Origin: a virus
DNA: 64,000 nucleotides
IMG/VR virus record: IMGVR_UViG_3300044692_000046
Coordinates: 31,149-95,148 of that record
Reading direction: 5' to 3' (one strand)
Numbering within the stretch: position 1 is the stretch's first letter; every line of letters begins with the position of its first letter. Shown one piece after another: positions 8,129-16,105 of the stretch. The position numbers and the translations under genes are program-made. Under the pieces are notes generated by a model. The model worked only from the letters and a program-made list of their open reading frames with translations, had not been told where the DNA came from and made no database searches.

Positions 8129-11100
8129 CTACGACAGCATGGTCCCCGACTTGGCGGAGTTACGCCGCTTGTGCTGCTGCACTAGGGCCGCCAGGTTCGG
8201 GTACACCGCCTTAGCGAAGGTCTTGCCGTCAAGGTCGAAGTACAGCGTCACCGGCCCCGAGTTCGCGCCGGACGTTGCCGCGCTGTTCGCGCCGACCGCC
8301 AGCGACGCCGTGTTCACCGCCAGCGTCCCAGTCTGCGTGCCGATACCGACTGGGCCAGCCGCGCCGGCCGCCGCCACCTGGAGCGTGGGGCTGCCGAACC
8401 CAGCCATCGCCGTGTTGGCGAGCGCCTTGGCCTGGTCGGACACGGTCCCACTCATCGACTTGAGGCCGTTCACGAGACCCTGCGCGATGTTCTGACCAAA
8501 CGAGTGGAACACCTTCGACGGACTGGAGATGCCGAGGGCTTTCATGAACCCGCTACCGATGGAGCCCGCGAAGTCCTTGACCCACTTCACCACCGTGTCG
8601 GCCATCGCCTTCAAGCCGTTCAACAGCCCGGTGATGATGTTCTTCCCGAAGTTCACCGCATCAGAGACCAACTGGTTCCAGAGCTTGGAGATCTGCCCCG
8701 GCAGCCCGCTCACCACCGACACGACCTTGCCAGGCAAGGAGGTGAAGAAACTGACCACGTCGTTCCACAGCTTCTTGACCTCTGCGATCGCGCCGTTGTA
8801 CAGGTCGGTGAAGAACTTCGCGATCTTGCCTGGCATCGACGACACCCACGTGATGGCCTTGTTCAGGCCAGCCACGAACGTGCTGTACAGGTCGTCCCAG
8901 GTCTTCGACACCCAACTCGTCACGCCGTTGTAGGTGTCGACCGCGAACTTCTCGATCTTCCCTGGCAGGGAGGTCACCCAGTTGATGACCTTCGTGCCAC
9001 CCTGAACAAAGAAGTTGTACACGTCCGACCAGGTCTGCTTGACCAGCCGCACGACCTCATGCCAGTTGTCGACGAAGAACTTCTCAATCCTCGCCGGCAA
9101 CGACTTCACGAAGTTGACAACCTTCGTGGCGCCCTGCACCCAGATCCGGTAGCCCTCATCCCACAGGTGGGTGATCGCATTCCAGATCTTGACAGGCATC
9201 TCAATGAACTGCTTGACGATCCACCCGAGCGCGTAGCCGATCGCGAATCCCAGCTTCTTGAGCCCGGCGTCGAAGATCTTCGGAAGCTGCTCGATCCCCT
9301 TGAGGACGTTGCCCGGCAGCGCCTTCACGAAGCCGATGAACTTGTCGAACGCGGCGCCCGCCTTCTTCGGCAACCCCTCGACCCACTTGATGGCCGCCGA
9401 GATCGCTCCGCCGATGGCGTGCACGGCGTCCCAGAAGATCGCCTTGATGTCCTTCCACAAGGCGGAGAAGAACTTGCTGACCTGCTTCCAGTGGGTGACC
9501 AGCAAGATCACGATCGCTATCAGGGCGGCGATCGCCAAGATGATCAAGCCGACGGGGTTGGCGTCCATCGCGATGTTCAAGATCCACTGGGCGACGGCCG
9601 CTGCCTTCTCCGCGATCGCAGAGGCGACCACGGCGACCTTCTCAGCCACCCACGCGGCGGCGGTCTTCACTGCCTGGGCCGCCTGCAATACCAGCGACTT
9701 GGTGACGCTGCCGATGGCCATCGCAGCCTGCTTTGCCCCGGAGGCGATCGTGCTGAACAGGGAGCCGAGCTTGTTGGCGACGGTGGCCTCCTTGACCACC
9801 TTTTCGTTCTCGACCACCGCGTCCGAGACGCCCTTGAAGCCCTTGATGAGACTGGAGGTGGTGGACACCGCTGACTTGCCGATATCCACCATGCCCTTGA
9901 CGAACGACATGGTGGTCTTGCCGGCCCATGTCACCACCGCGATCGACAGCACCCCGGCGATCACGCCCGCCAGCACCTTGAGGGTGCCGGTGTTCTTCTC
10001 CGCCCATTTCATGGCGTCGATCAGCGGCGGGATCAGCTTCGTGCCGAGCTGGATGCCAGCCTTCTCCGCTACCTCACGCAACTGGGCGAGCTGGAAGTTG
10101 AAGGTCTTCTGCACCTCGGCGAAGCCGGAGACGCTCTTGTTGCCCTTGTTGTAGGCGTTGATCGTGTTGTTGACGTTGTGCTCCATGCCAACAAATCCGT
10201 CGGAGCCCAGTTGCAGGGCGAGCTGGAGGCCGTTGGCGCCGCCCAGCATGTTCTTGAGTTCCTGCTGGTAGGTCTTGGCCTGCGGGGTGCCGTTCTTCAG
10301 TTCCTGTGAAAAGCCCTTGGCCTTGTTGTTCATGGCCACGAACTGCTGCACCAGTGCCGCCTGGTCGGCCGGCAGACCCTTCAGTTCCAGCCGGTAGTCC
10401 GCGAGCGTGATCTTTCCGTCGGCGTAGGACTGCGCGACCTGCTTCGCCGCGTTCGGCAGCTTCGACAGGGCGACCTGGGCGTCCTGCGCTGCAGCGGCGG
10501 ATTGGTTGAACGCGTTCAGCAGGACCAGGCCGCTCGGCCCCATGTGCTGCAGCACAGCCCGTGATAGGTCGAGGACCGTGCCCGACAGGCCCTTCTGCCC
10601 AAGCTGCTGGGACACATCGGTAGCGCTGATCCCCAGTTGCGCCATCGTGTTCACGGCGACGTTCGACGGCGCTTCCAGCGACCGGATCGTGAACGCCATC
10701 TGCTGGGTGGCTTCCTGCGCCGACACACCGTGATCGGTCAAGGTGGCCAGCACGCCGGTCATGTCGCCGAGCTTGATGCCCGCCGAGGCCGCCAGCGCCT
10801 GCACAGTGGACAGGCTCGACGCGAAGTCCTGGAAGGTGGTCTTACCCTCGGACACGGCCGCGATGTACGTGTTCACCACACGGGTCGAGTCGCTGGCCTT
10901 GAGGTTGTAGTCCCGCAACGCGGTCGTCACCGCGTCCGCGACCACTGACAGGTCGGCGTTCTCGGACTTGGCGCCCTTCGCCGCCGCGGTCAGCACCGTC
11001 AGCCCCTGCGCGCCGTGGAAGCCCGCCGACTCGATGGTGTACAGGCCCTGCGCGAGCTGCTTGGTGGACGTGCCGGTAGCCACGGCGATGTCCAGCACGC

Positions 11101-11377
11101 CCTTGGACACCTGCGCCAGCGCCTTCGTGGACTCGCCGGCGCTGGTGACCAGTCGAGTCATGTTGGCCTGGAAGTCGCCGGCCATCTTGACGCTGACGAC
11201 CGCGACTCCGGCTGCTGCGGCGACTGTCGCTCCGCCCAGCTTCGACAGGGCCCCGCTGACGCCGCCCATCTTCGAGATGAAGGACTCGCCGGTCTTGCTG
11301 GCGTCGTTGAAACCCTTCGTCAGCGGGTCGGAGACGGTGCGCAGGGTGATGAACAGGTCCGCGATCTCGGAGGCCAC
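8129..11377 (-). CDS. Tail tape measure protein
   Basis: 1082 residues, the longest gene in the window. The N-terminal third (ISKMGGVSGALSKLGGATVA, MAGDFQANMTRLVTSAGEST, SAGFHG) is the TP901-type tape measure domain. Hydrophobic helices occur near 470-490 and 600-620 (LIILAIAALIAIVILLV), as in proteins that enter the host membrane during DNA injection. The C-terminal half is a chain of amphipathic repeats built on W, F, V and K with recurring LPGKI/LPARI motifs. The protein sets tail length; at about 1.5 angstrom per residue it predicts a tail of roughly 160 nm. Preceded by the tail chaperones, as in other siphoviruses. Confidence 0.93.
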   Translation of the reverse strand: MASEIADLFITLRTVSDPLTKGFNDASKTGESFISKMGGVSGALSKLGGATVAAAAGVAVVSVKMAGDFQANMTRLVTSAGESTKALAQVSKGVLDIAVATGTSTKQLAQGLYTIESAGFHGAQGLTVLTAAAKGAKSENADLSVVADAVTTALRDYNLKASDSTRVVNTYIAAVSEGKTTFQDFASSLSTVQALAASAGIKLGDMTGVLATLTDHGVSAQEATQQMAFTIRSLEAPSNVAVNTMAQLGISATDVSQQLGQKGLSGTVLDLSRAVLQHMGPSGLVLLNAFNQSAAAAQDAQVALSKLPNAAKQVAQSYADGKITLADYRLELKGLPADQAALVQQFVAMNNKAKGFSQELKNGTPQAKTYQQELKNMLGGANGLQLALQLGSDGFVGMEHNVNNTINAYNKGNKSVSGFAEVQKTFNFQLAQLREVAEKAGIQLGTKLIPPLIDAMKWAEKNTGTLKVLAGVIAGVLSIAVVTWAGKTTMSFVKGMVDIGKSAVSTTSSLIKGFKGVSDAVVENEKVVKEATVANKLGSLFSTIASGAKQAAMAIGSVTKSLVLQAAQAVKTAAAWVAEKVAVVASAIAEKAAAVAQWILNIAMDANPVGLIILAIAALIAIVILLVTHWKQVSKFFSALWKDIKAIFWDAVHAIGGAISAAIKWVEGLPKKAGAAFDKFIGFVKALPGNVLKGIEQLPKIFDAGLKKLGFAIGYALGWIVKQFIEMPVKIWNAITHLWDEGYRIWVQGATKVVNFVKSLPARIEKFFVDNWHEVVRLVKQTWSDVYNFFVQGGTKVINWVTSLPGKIEKFAVDTYNGVTSWVSKTWDDLYSTFVAGLNKAITWVSSMPGKIAKFFTDLYNGAIAEVKKLWNDVVSFFTSLPGKVVSVVSGLPGQISKLWNQLVSDAVNFGKNIITGLLNGLKAMADTVVKWVKDFAGSIGSGFMKALGISSPSKVFHSFGQNIAQGLVNGLKSMSGTVSDQAKALANTAMAGFGSPTLQVAAAGAAGPVGIGTQTGTLAVNTASLAVGANSAATSGANSGPVTLYFDLDGKTFAKAVYPNLAALVQQHKRRNSAKSGTMLS

Positions 11378-11426
11378 AACAACCTCCCCGATCCGGCGTC
11401 AGGGGTCGGGAAGGTCGCGTGCGGTG

Positions 11427-11891
11427 TCAGGCGAAGCGGGCCCAGGCCTCGCCGTACATCGCCTTGTAGATCTGCGGTGCCGCGATCGTGCCCACGAACA
11501 GGCCCGCAGGTCTCAGGAACGGGAACTTGGCGCCGTTGCGCAGACCCTTCGCCTCCAGGTACCAGCCGACCAGCGACGCGTTCGTCTTGCTGTACGGGGC
11601 GCGCCTGCCGACAGCCGTGCCTATCAGGCACTCCCAGCCAGTGGGGATACGCTTCACGATCGACCGGTCGAGTGACGCCCGCAGCGTTCCCGAGATCATC
11701 GCCGGTCCGTTCCCCGGGTGCGCCGGTGTGGGCGTGCCCCGGGCGTGCCGACCGTTGCCGGCGTTGATGCGGGCCTGCTTCACGATGGCGTTCGCGACCG
11801 GCTCCAGTGCTGCGCGGGAGCGGCGGCCCGACTCTGCGGCCACCTTCGAGAACACCATCTCCAGCACGCCAGGGCGTAGTTCGGTGGCCAC
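11427..11891 (-). CDS. HK97 gp10-like neck/tail protein candidate
   Basis: 154 residues, basic, starting at the ATG of MATELRPGVLEMVF. The central part (RRSRAALEPVANAIVKQARINAG, then a Gly/Pro/His loop, then IVKRIPTGWECLIGT and LEAKGLRNGAKFPFLRPA) resembles the HK97 gp10 / neck family, in which a long helix is followed by a beta sheet and an LRPA-like end. That family normally sits upstream of the major tail protein; here it lies between the tail chaperones and the tape measure, a displaced position. It starts 4 bases after the chaperone stop. Function in head-tail joining is inferred. Confidence 0.5.
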   Translation of the reverse strand: MATELRPGVLEMVFSKVAAESGRRSRAALEPVANAIVKQARINAGNGRHARGTPTPAHPGNGPAMISGTLRASLDRSIVKRIPTGWECLIGTAVGRRAPYSKTNASLVGWYLEAKGLRNGAKFPFLRPAGLFVGTIAAPQIYKAMYGEAWARFA

Positions 11892-11895
11892 GGCC

Positions 11896-12141
11896 TCACC
11901 CCTTGCTGGCCTTCTTTACTGCGGAGTCCTCGGCCTGACGGCGGGCCAGCAGCATGTCCCAGCAGTACTGCACCACGTAGACCGGAGTCTGGCGCAGCTC
12001 CCAGAACGTCCAGCCCATCTCCCGCATCAGTTCGAAGTCGCGCAACTCATCCGGTGGCGGCCCGGACGACCACGTGCCCTCGTAGATGGACTCGGCGGGC
12101 CAGAGCACATCGTTGAGGTACGGGGAGTCCGGGCCTAGCTG
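11896..12141 (-). CDS. Tail assembly chaperone GT, frameshift-encoded T extension
   Basis: This is the second part of a tail chaperone pair. It has no good start of its own: read in the -1 frame relative to the upstream chaperone, it continues directly from the slip site at 12141-12147 as QLGPDSPYLNDVLW and runs 81 residues, ending SAVKKASKG. Lambda gpG/gpGT-type chaperones are made this way, the longer product carrying the C-terminal domain that binds the tape measure and recruits tail tube subunits. The Trp-rich segment (MGWTFWELRQTPVYVVQYCW) is typical of such extensions. Position immediately before the tape-measure region supports the call. Confidence 0.7.
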   Translation of the reverse strand, partial: QLGPDSPYLNDVLWPAESIYEGTWSSGPPPDELRDFELMREMGWTFWELRQTPVYVVQYCWDMLLARRQAEDSAVKKASKG

Positions 12142-12530
12142 GGGTTCACGACGTCCGTGATCGCCTTGATCATCGCCTGCTGGATCTCCATGGGCAGCTT
12201 CCGCACGCTCGCTGGGGTCGCCGGCAGCGGCAGGGGGCGCTGGTCGTCGGAGTCGTCGGTGGCGTCGTACACGTGCCACGCCTTGACCAGCGGCGCGAGG
12301 ATCCCGTACGACGCTTCCGTCATCTGGGTGACGTCGGGCTCCCCATTAGCGCCCGTCGGCACGTCGCTGGCGGTCAGTTCGTCTAGCGGCACCAGTCGGG
12401 GGTTCTTCATGACGACGTGCACGAGGTCGCCCGGCTCCGACAGCTCCTCGAAGTTGAGGGTGATCACCCGGTTGGCGTATCCGGCCACGGTTGTTCTCCT
12501 TGCGGTGAGGGACTGAGTGATGGACGCCAA
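12135..12530 (-). CDS. Tail assembly chaperone G
   Basis: 131 residues, following the major tail gene by 3 bases. Starts MASITQSLTARR and contains an N-terminal strand region (TLNFEELSEPGDLVHVVMKNPRL) and an acidic C-terminal helix region ending in the frameshift site, DVVNPS. Size, acidity and position between major tail protein and tape measure match the short chaperone of the lambda G/GT pair. It acts in the cytoplasm by holding the tape measure protein in a form ready for tube polymerisation. A fraction of ribosomes should shift to -1 near the stop to give the longer GT product. Confidence 0.75.
   Translation of the reverse strand: MASITQSLTARRTTVAGYANRVITLNFEELSEPGDLVHVVMKNPRLVPLDELTASDVPTGANGEPDVTQMTEASYGILAPLVKAWHVYDATDDSDDQRPLPLPATPASVRKLPMEIQQAMIKAITDVVNPS
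12141..12147 (-). other. Candidate -1 ribosomal frameshift site
   Basis: Reading on the minus strand the heptamer is GAACCCC, with zero-frame codons AAC CCC just before AGC TAG. A -1 slip lets the CCC-decoding tRNA re-pair perfectly with CCC one base back because four C are contiguous. The alternative frame then stays open for 81 codons and encodes a plausible chaperone extension. The AAC to GAA re-pairing is poor, so this would be a non-standard slippery site dominated by one tRNA. Confidence 0.6.
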
Positions 12531-12533
12531 CCG

Positions 12534-13706
12534 TCAGTAACTGGTCGACTGGAAGTTGTTCAGCGTCGCCTGAACCGCGCCGCCGTCAGTGCTGTTGTAG
12601 ATGCCGGAGATGGAGTAGTCGGCCTGGACGTAGCCCTGGCCGAGATCGCGCTTGCCCTTGTACCAGCCGGACTTGCTCATCGTGAACGACAGCTTGTTGC
12701 CGCCGAACGCGATCGGCTGGGCCAACGACGCCACGAGCGGCTGCTGCGACCACTGCGCGAACAGGTTCAGATCGAGCTGGTTCTCGAAGATGGCCTTGAA
12801 AGTTCCATCGCAATCCAACGTCCCGGCGAAGATCTCGCGCGGGATCTGCACGCCGTTACTGGTGTGCAGAGCTTCCACGGCCCGCTTGATGGTCAGGTCG
12901 AGGGTCAGGCCGCGGGTGGAGGCGGTGCCGGCCTGAGTCTGCGTCCACTCCCAGCCCAGCATCGGCTGATCCTGCGTGTAGGTCTCCGACACGGTGGTCT
13001 GCACCGCGCCGGGGAACGCGGTCAGGTCAGCGGTGAGGCTGACGCCCGCCTTCGGGTCGATCTTGACCTGGAGCTGGCTCATCTTCGCCCCGACGTACCC
13101 GAGGTACTGGAGGGTGTCGTAGACGGTCAGCGAGTAGGTGGGCCAGGTCTGGCCCGGCGACTGCTTGAACAGGTGCGTGGACTGGCTGATCACCGTGCAC
13201 GTCGGCGCGGTGTGCGCGTACTGGAGCGTGGTCCCGCCGTTCGGGTTCGACGTGCTGGTCAGCGGGATCGTGTACGGGCCGGCACCCGACGGGGACCCGG
13301 TGACCGCGTACTCGGTGTTCGCACCGCCCGTGTCCTGAATCTGAATCGTGGAACCGGCGGTGATGGACGCAGTGGTCTGGATGGAGTTCGCGCCAGCCGT
13401 CGACGACGTGGACAGGGTGGTGGACACGCCGGCGGTCACCGTGTCAGGGCCGATGATGCCGCGCAGCCAGTGCCCGGTCAGCAGCGGGTAGGCGAGCACG
13501 TCGATCGACCAGGTGGCCTGCTGCACACCCGGGTACAACCCTTGCAATGTCGTGTCGTTGCCCCGGATGCTCTCGTCCTTGATGCTCTCCGTGACGTCTT
13601 CGAAGTCGCCCTTCGTGAAGGGGACAGCGATCACGGGGCTCTGGTAGGTGTTCGGCGTCGTCTCCTTGGCGATGCCGAGGGTGGACAGGTGGGAGAGCTG
13701 AGTCAC
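12534..13706 (-). CDS. Major tail tube protein
   Basis: 390 residues. Begins MTQLSHLSTLGIAKETTPNTYQSP, the usual opening of siphoviral tail tube proteins (a GIAxExTxGTxxxP pattern), followed by IAVPFTKGDFEDVTESI. The C-terminal half contains a tube-like beta region (LGWEWTQTQAGTAS, TLDLTIKRAVEALHTSNG). Length is normal to long for the family. It polymerises as stacked hexamers around the tape measure to form the tail shaft. Its start overlaps the upstream stop (ATGA), and the chaperone pair follows immediately, the canonical order. Confidence 0.9.
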   Translation of the reverse strand: MTQLSHLSTLGIAKETTPNTYQSPVIAVPFTKGDFEDVTESIKDESIRGNDTTLQGLYPGVQQATWSIDVLAYPLLTGHWLRGIIGPDTVTAGVSTTLSTSSTAGANSIQTTASITAGSTIQIQDTGGANTEYAVTGSPSGAGPYTIPLTSTSNPNGGTTLQYAHTAPTCTVISQSTHLFKQSPGQTWPTYSLTVYDTLQYLGYVGAKMSQLQVKIDPKAGVSLTADLTAFPGAVQTTVSETYTQDQPMLGWEWTQTQAGTASTRGLTLDLTIKRAVEALHTSNGVQIPREIFAGTLDCDGTFKAIFENQLDLNLFAQWSQQPLVASLAQPIAFGGNKLSFTMSKSGWYKGKRDLGQGYVQADYSISGIYNSTDGGAVQATLNNFQSTSY

Positions 13707-13975
13707 GGCGCCGGCTCCTCATCGGTCGCGGCCGACGCGCGGCCAGGCTTGCGGGGTGGCTTGCTGGGGCCCGCGCCCGTCCCCGGTCCCTCGGCGGAGT
13801 CAGGCGCGGGCGGCTCGGGGGTGGGGTTGTCGGCGGGTTCGAACCCGGCGATCGGGACCGGCCAGTCGACCTCGCCGCCCGGCGGCACCTCCACCGCGGC
13901 GAACACCTCGCCGGTGTCGGGGTCCCGGGTCTCCATCAGGTCGACCGGCCACGGGTTGGGGTTGCGTTGCCGCAC
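13703..13975 (-). CDS. Unknown small proline-rich protein upstream of the major tail gene
   Basis: 90 residues from a GTG at 13973-13975, chosen because GGAGG lies exactly five bases upstream; an in-frame TTG four codons earlier is less likely. After a short N-terminal part (NPWPVDLMETRDPDTGEVF) the C-terminal half is a disordered acidic/proline tail (PEPPAPDSAEGPGTGAG). No family recognised. It is coupled by ATGA to the major tail protein. Disordered tails of this type sometimes occur on tube-associated or chaperone-like proteins; no function is claimed. Confidence 0.6.
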   Translation of the reverse strand: MRQRNPNPWPVDLMETRDPDTGEVFAAVEVPPGGEVDWPVPIAGFEPADNPTPEPPAPDSAEGPGTGAGPSKPPRKPGRASAATDEEPAP

Positions 13976-14052
13976 GGCGTCCTCCAAGGCATGCCGAAGA
14001 ACCCGCCGTGGCGGGCAAGGGGGGTTAGCGGGGTGGGTGAGGGACGCTGCGG

Positions 14053-14571
14053 TCAGGTGACGATCTCGGGGTCGTCCGCGCTGTAGGTGACGCTCGCGGT
14101 GAGGATCCCGGCCGGAATGTCCACCTCTGGGTCGCCGTATTGGACGTCGATCTCCGCCCGGCCGTCCGCCTCGGCGACCGACAAGAACCGACCGCCGTGA
14201 GTGTGGTCGTCGCGAAACGCTCGGATCCGCAGCAGCAGATCCTCGACCGCGTTGTCCAACGCCTGCTGTTCCTGCTCGGCGATGTCAACCGCCTGTGTCG
14301 TGGAGCCGATCTTCCAGTACAGCTTCAGTCGGAAGTCGTGCGAGTTGCGGACCCGCTGCATCGCCACGCGGTGGCTCTGGAGCCGTGCCCTGGTGACGTA
14401 GATGCGGTTGACGGTGGTCTTCGAGGTGCGCGGCACGTACGCCTGCACCACATCCCACAGGCCACCCTGCGCCACGACAAGCGCCGGCAGCGTCTGCCCC
14501 GTCGTGCCCGATGTGATGGCTGCTCCGGACAGCCAGTCCGCTTCACGCTGCACCGCGTCCGCAGAGCTCAC
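14053..14571 (-). CDS. Tail terminator-like protein
   Basis: 172 residues from GTG, overlapping the upstream stop (GTGA). Contains a long region of alternating strands and one helix (AEQEQQALDNAVEDLLLRIRAF) and ends with VQYGDPEVDIPAGILTASVTY, the style of tail terminator / tail completion proteins that cap the tube and join it to the head. It lies two genes before the major tail protein, the expected place. Assignment is from position and overall composition; sequence motifs in this family are weak. Confidence 0.6.
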   Translation of the reverse strand: MSSADAVQREADWLSGAAITSGTTGQTLPALVVAQGGLWDVVQAYVPRTSKTTVNRIYVTRARLQSHRVAMQRVRNSHDFRLKLYWKIGSTTQAVDIAEQEQQALDNAVEDLLLRIRAFRDDHTHGGRFLSVAEADGRAEIDVQYGDPEVDIPAGILTASVTYSADDPEIVT

Positions 14572-15083
14572 TTCGCCGCCCTCCCCCGAACCACAGGACG
14601 GTGATGGCGGTGCCCGAGCACCTGCTCGCGGTGCCGCCGATGCCGGTTGCGGTGCTGGTCGATCGTCCGGTGGCGCGTGTCCAGCTTCGCCACCGCCGAG
14701 CGCACCGCGGCCTTCCGGCCGTGATGACGCGAGGCTGTTGGATGCTTGGCCTTCGCGTGTCGGGCCACCGCCGCGCGGTGCTGGATTGACCCGGACCGGT
14801 GCCGGCCCTTCAACGCCTTCGAGATCTTCGCCTTCGTGGCCGCCGACAGCTTGTGCCCGACGTGATGCCTACCGCGCAACGCCGCCGAGATCTTCGCCTT
14901 GGTCGCGGCGCTTAGCCGGTGGCCTTTGTGGTGCCGGCCGCGCAGAGCCTTCGAAATCTTCGCGCGGGCCGCCGCCGACATCGGATGGCCCTTGTGGGGG
15001 CGCTTCTTGCCCTTCATCCGCGCGGACATCTTCGCCCGCGCCACCGCGGACAGGTGGTAGCCCTTGCGGTGCTTCCACGCCAC
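14568..15083 (-). CDS. NUMOD3-repeat basic DNA-binding protein
   Basis: 171 residues, extremely rich in Lys, Arg, His and Ala. Four consecutive NUMOD3-like units occur at about residues 8-27, 32-51, 54-73 and 76-95, each built on LSAAxxAKISKALRGRHH with a 22-residue period; a further His/Arg-rich tail follows. NUMOD3 is normally a DNA-contact module attached to GIY-YIG or HNH homing nucleases, but here no nuclease domain is present. GTG start; four bases separate it from the head-tail connector stop and it overlaps the tail terminator start. Being inside the head-tail joining genes it may be carried in the virion or bind packaged DNA; this is inference. Confidence 0.8.
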   Translation of the reverse strand: MAWKHRKGYHLSAVARAKMSARMKGKKRPHKGHPMSAAARAKISKALRGRHHKGHRLSAATKAKISAALRGRHHVGHKLSAATKAKISKALKGRHRSGSIQHRAAVARHAKAKHPTASRHHGRKAAVRSAVAKLDTRHRTIDQHRNRHRRHREQVLGHRHHRPVVRGRAAK

Positions 15084-15086
15084 GGC

Positions 15087-15746
15087 TCAGCCCCGCGCGT
15101 AGTCGGCGAGCATCCCGATCGCCTCTTCCCGCAGCAGGTCCGGGTCGTGCTGGCTGGAGCCGGGCTCCAGCTCCCGCACAGCGATCGCGCCCGCCATGAA
15201 CTTCGCGGCCTGCGCCAGGTCCCACGGGATCGTGGAGTAGCCGCCCGAGTAGGTGCAGACGATGGTGGTGCCGGGCGGCACGAAGGTTCCGAGCTGAAAC
15301 CGGACATGCCCCGTGTCGGGCTCGTACTGGATCTGGCTGGTCACCACGTCTTGGTCGCCGGAGAACGACCGGCGCAGCAGGATCGAGGTGATGCTGCCAC
15401 TCCACAGTTCTGGGTAGCGGGGAGGGAACTCCCGCACCCAGAAGTGCCGGACCAGCAGCGTCGAGCCCAGCGACATGGCCCGCGAGAACCCGAGTTGTGA
15501 GGTGGGGTCCAGCGGCACGTACGCGTCGAGGGCGTCTTCCACGTCGAGGGCGTCGGCGCGCTGCGTCTCGACCACGTTGGTGAACGGGGCGAGCCGCCGG
15601 TCACACACCGACTCGCAGGCCCGGGTCGCCGCGTACAGCAGGTCGTTCTGCGGCTGGCCGTTGGCGTAGGTGCGGAACAGGTCCGCCAACGGCCCCTCCG
15701 TGAGCTGTGCCCACGTGCACAGCGGCGTCGGCGCGTCAGCGGGCAT
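15087..15746 (-). CDS. Head-tail connector/adaptor protein
   Basis: 219 residues. The helical N-terminus (CTWAQLTEGPLADLFRTYANGQPQNDLLYAATRACESVCDRR) and the terminal AAKFMAGAIAVRELEPG are the pattern of HK97 gp6-like adaptor proteins, where a helix bundle sits under the portal. A middle beta region (VRFQLGTFVPPGTTIVCTYSGGY) is an insert seen in longer versions of the family. It lies between capsid and tail genes. It would form a ring that docks on the portal after DNA packaging. Confidence 0.7.
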   Translation of the reverse strand: MPADAPTPLCTWAQLTEGPLADLFRTYANGQPQNDLLYAATRACESVCDRRLAPFTNVVETQRADALDVEDALDAYVPLDPTSQLGFSRAMSLGSTLLVRHFWVREFPPRYPELWSGSITSILLRRSFSGDQDVVTSQIQYEPDTGHVRFQLGTFVPPGTTIVCTYSGGYSTIPWDLAQAAKFMAGAIAVRELEPGSSQHDPDLLREEAIGMLADYARG

Positions 15747-15749
15747 CAG

Positions 15750-16022
15750 CTACTCCTCGACAGCGGTGCGCCGTCGGTAGGCGCGCTTCGCCGGCTTCTC
15801 CTCGGCCTGCTCGCCATCCTCGGCGTGCGTCTCCGGCTCCTGCGCCTTGCCCTTCGCCGCCTTCGGGGGCTCGTCCACCTCCGAGAACCCGCCGCCCGGG
15901 ATGTCCAGCAGCGATTCGCCCAGGTCGTCGGGCACCTCGATCACGTCCCCGTTGTTCTTCCACTCGAAGACCTGCCCGCCGCGGTAGCCGCAGGAGCCCG
16001 CCTTCGCCTTCCGGATCCACAT
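15750..16022 (-). CDS. Small head-region protein
   Basis: 90 residues from the ATG at 16020-16022; a GTG four codons upstream (16034) with GAGG at good spacing is an equally possible start. The N-terminal half (MWIRKAKAGSCGYRGGQVFEW, NNGDVIEVPDDLGESLLDIPGGGF) is a compact beta domain of a type common in small actinophage head-tail proteins; the rest is a charged Lys/Glu/Ala tail. No enzymatic motif. It follows the capsid gene and precedes the adaptor, so a head-completion or decoration role is possible. Confidence 0.6.
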   Translation of the reverse strand: MWIRKAKAGSCGYRGGQVFEWKNNGDVIEVPDDLGESLLDIPGGGFSEVDEPPKAAKGKAQEPETHAEDGEQAEEKPAKRAYRRRTAVEE

Positions 16023-16105
16023 GGGTCCGTGCACCTCTTCCTCATGGGTAGGTGGGCAGGATCCGGCCCGGCCGCGCTCTTCCACACGGCCGAGCCGGAC
16101 CTGGC

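Noticed and set aside
5093-8185. Plus-strand open frame of about 1030 codons
   Set aside because: Antisense to the 1027-residue minor tail protein, which has recognisable domains and a matched paralogue.
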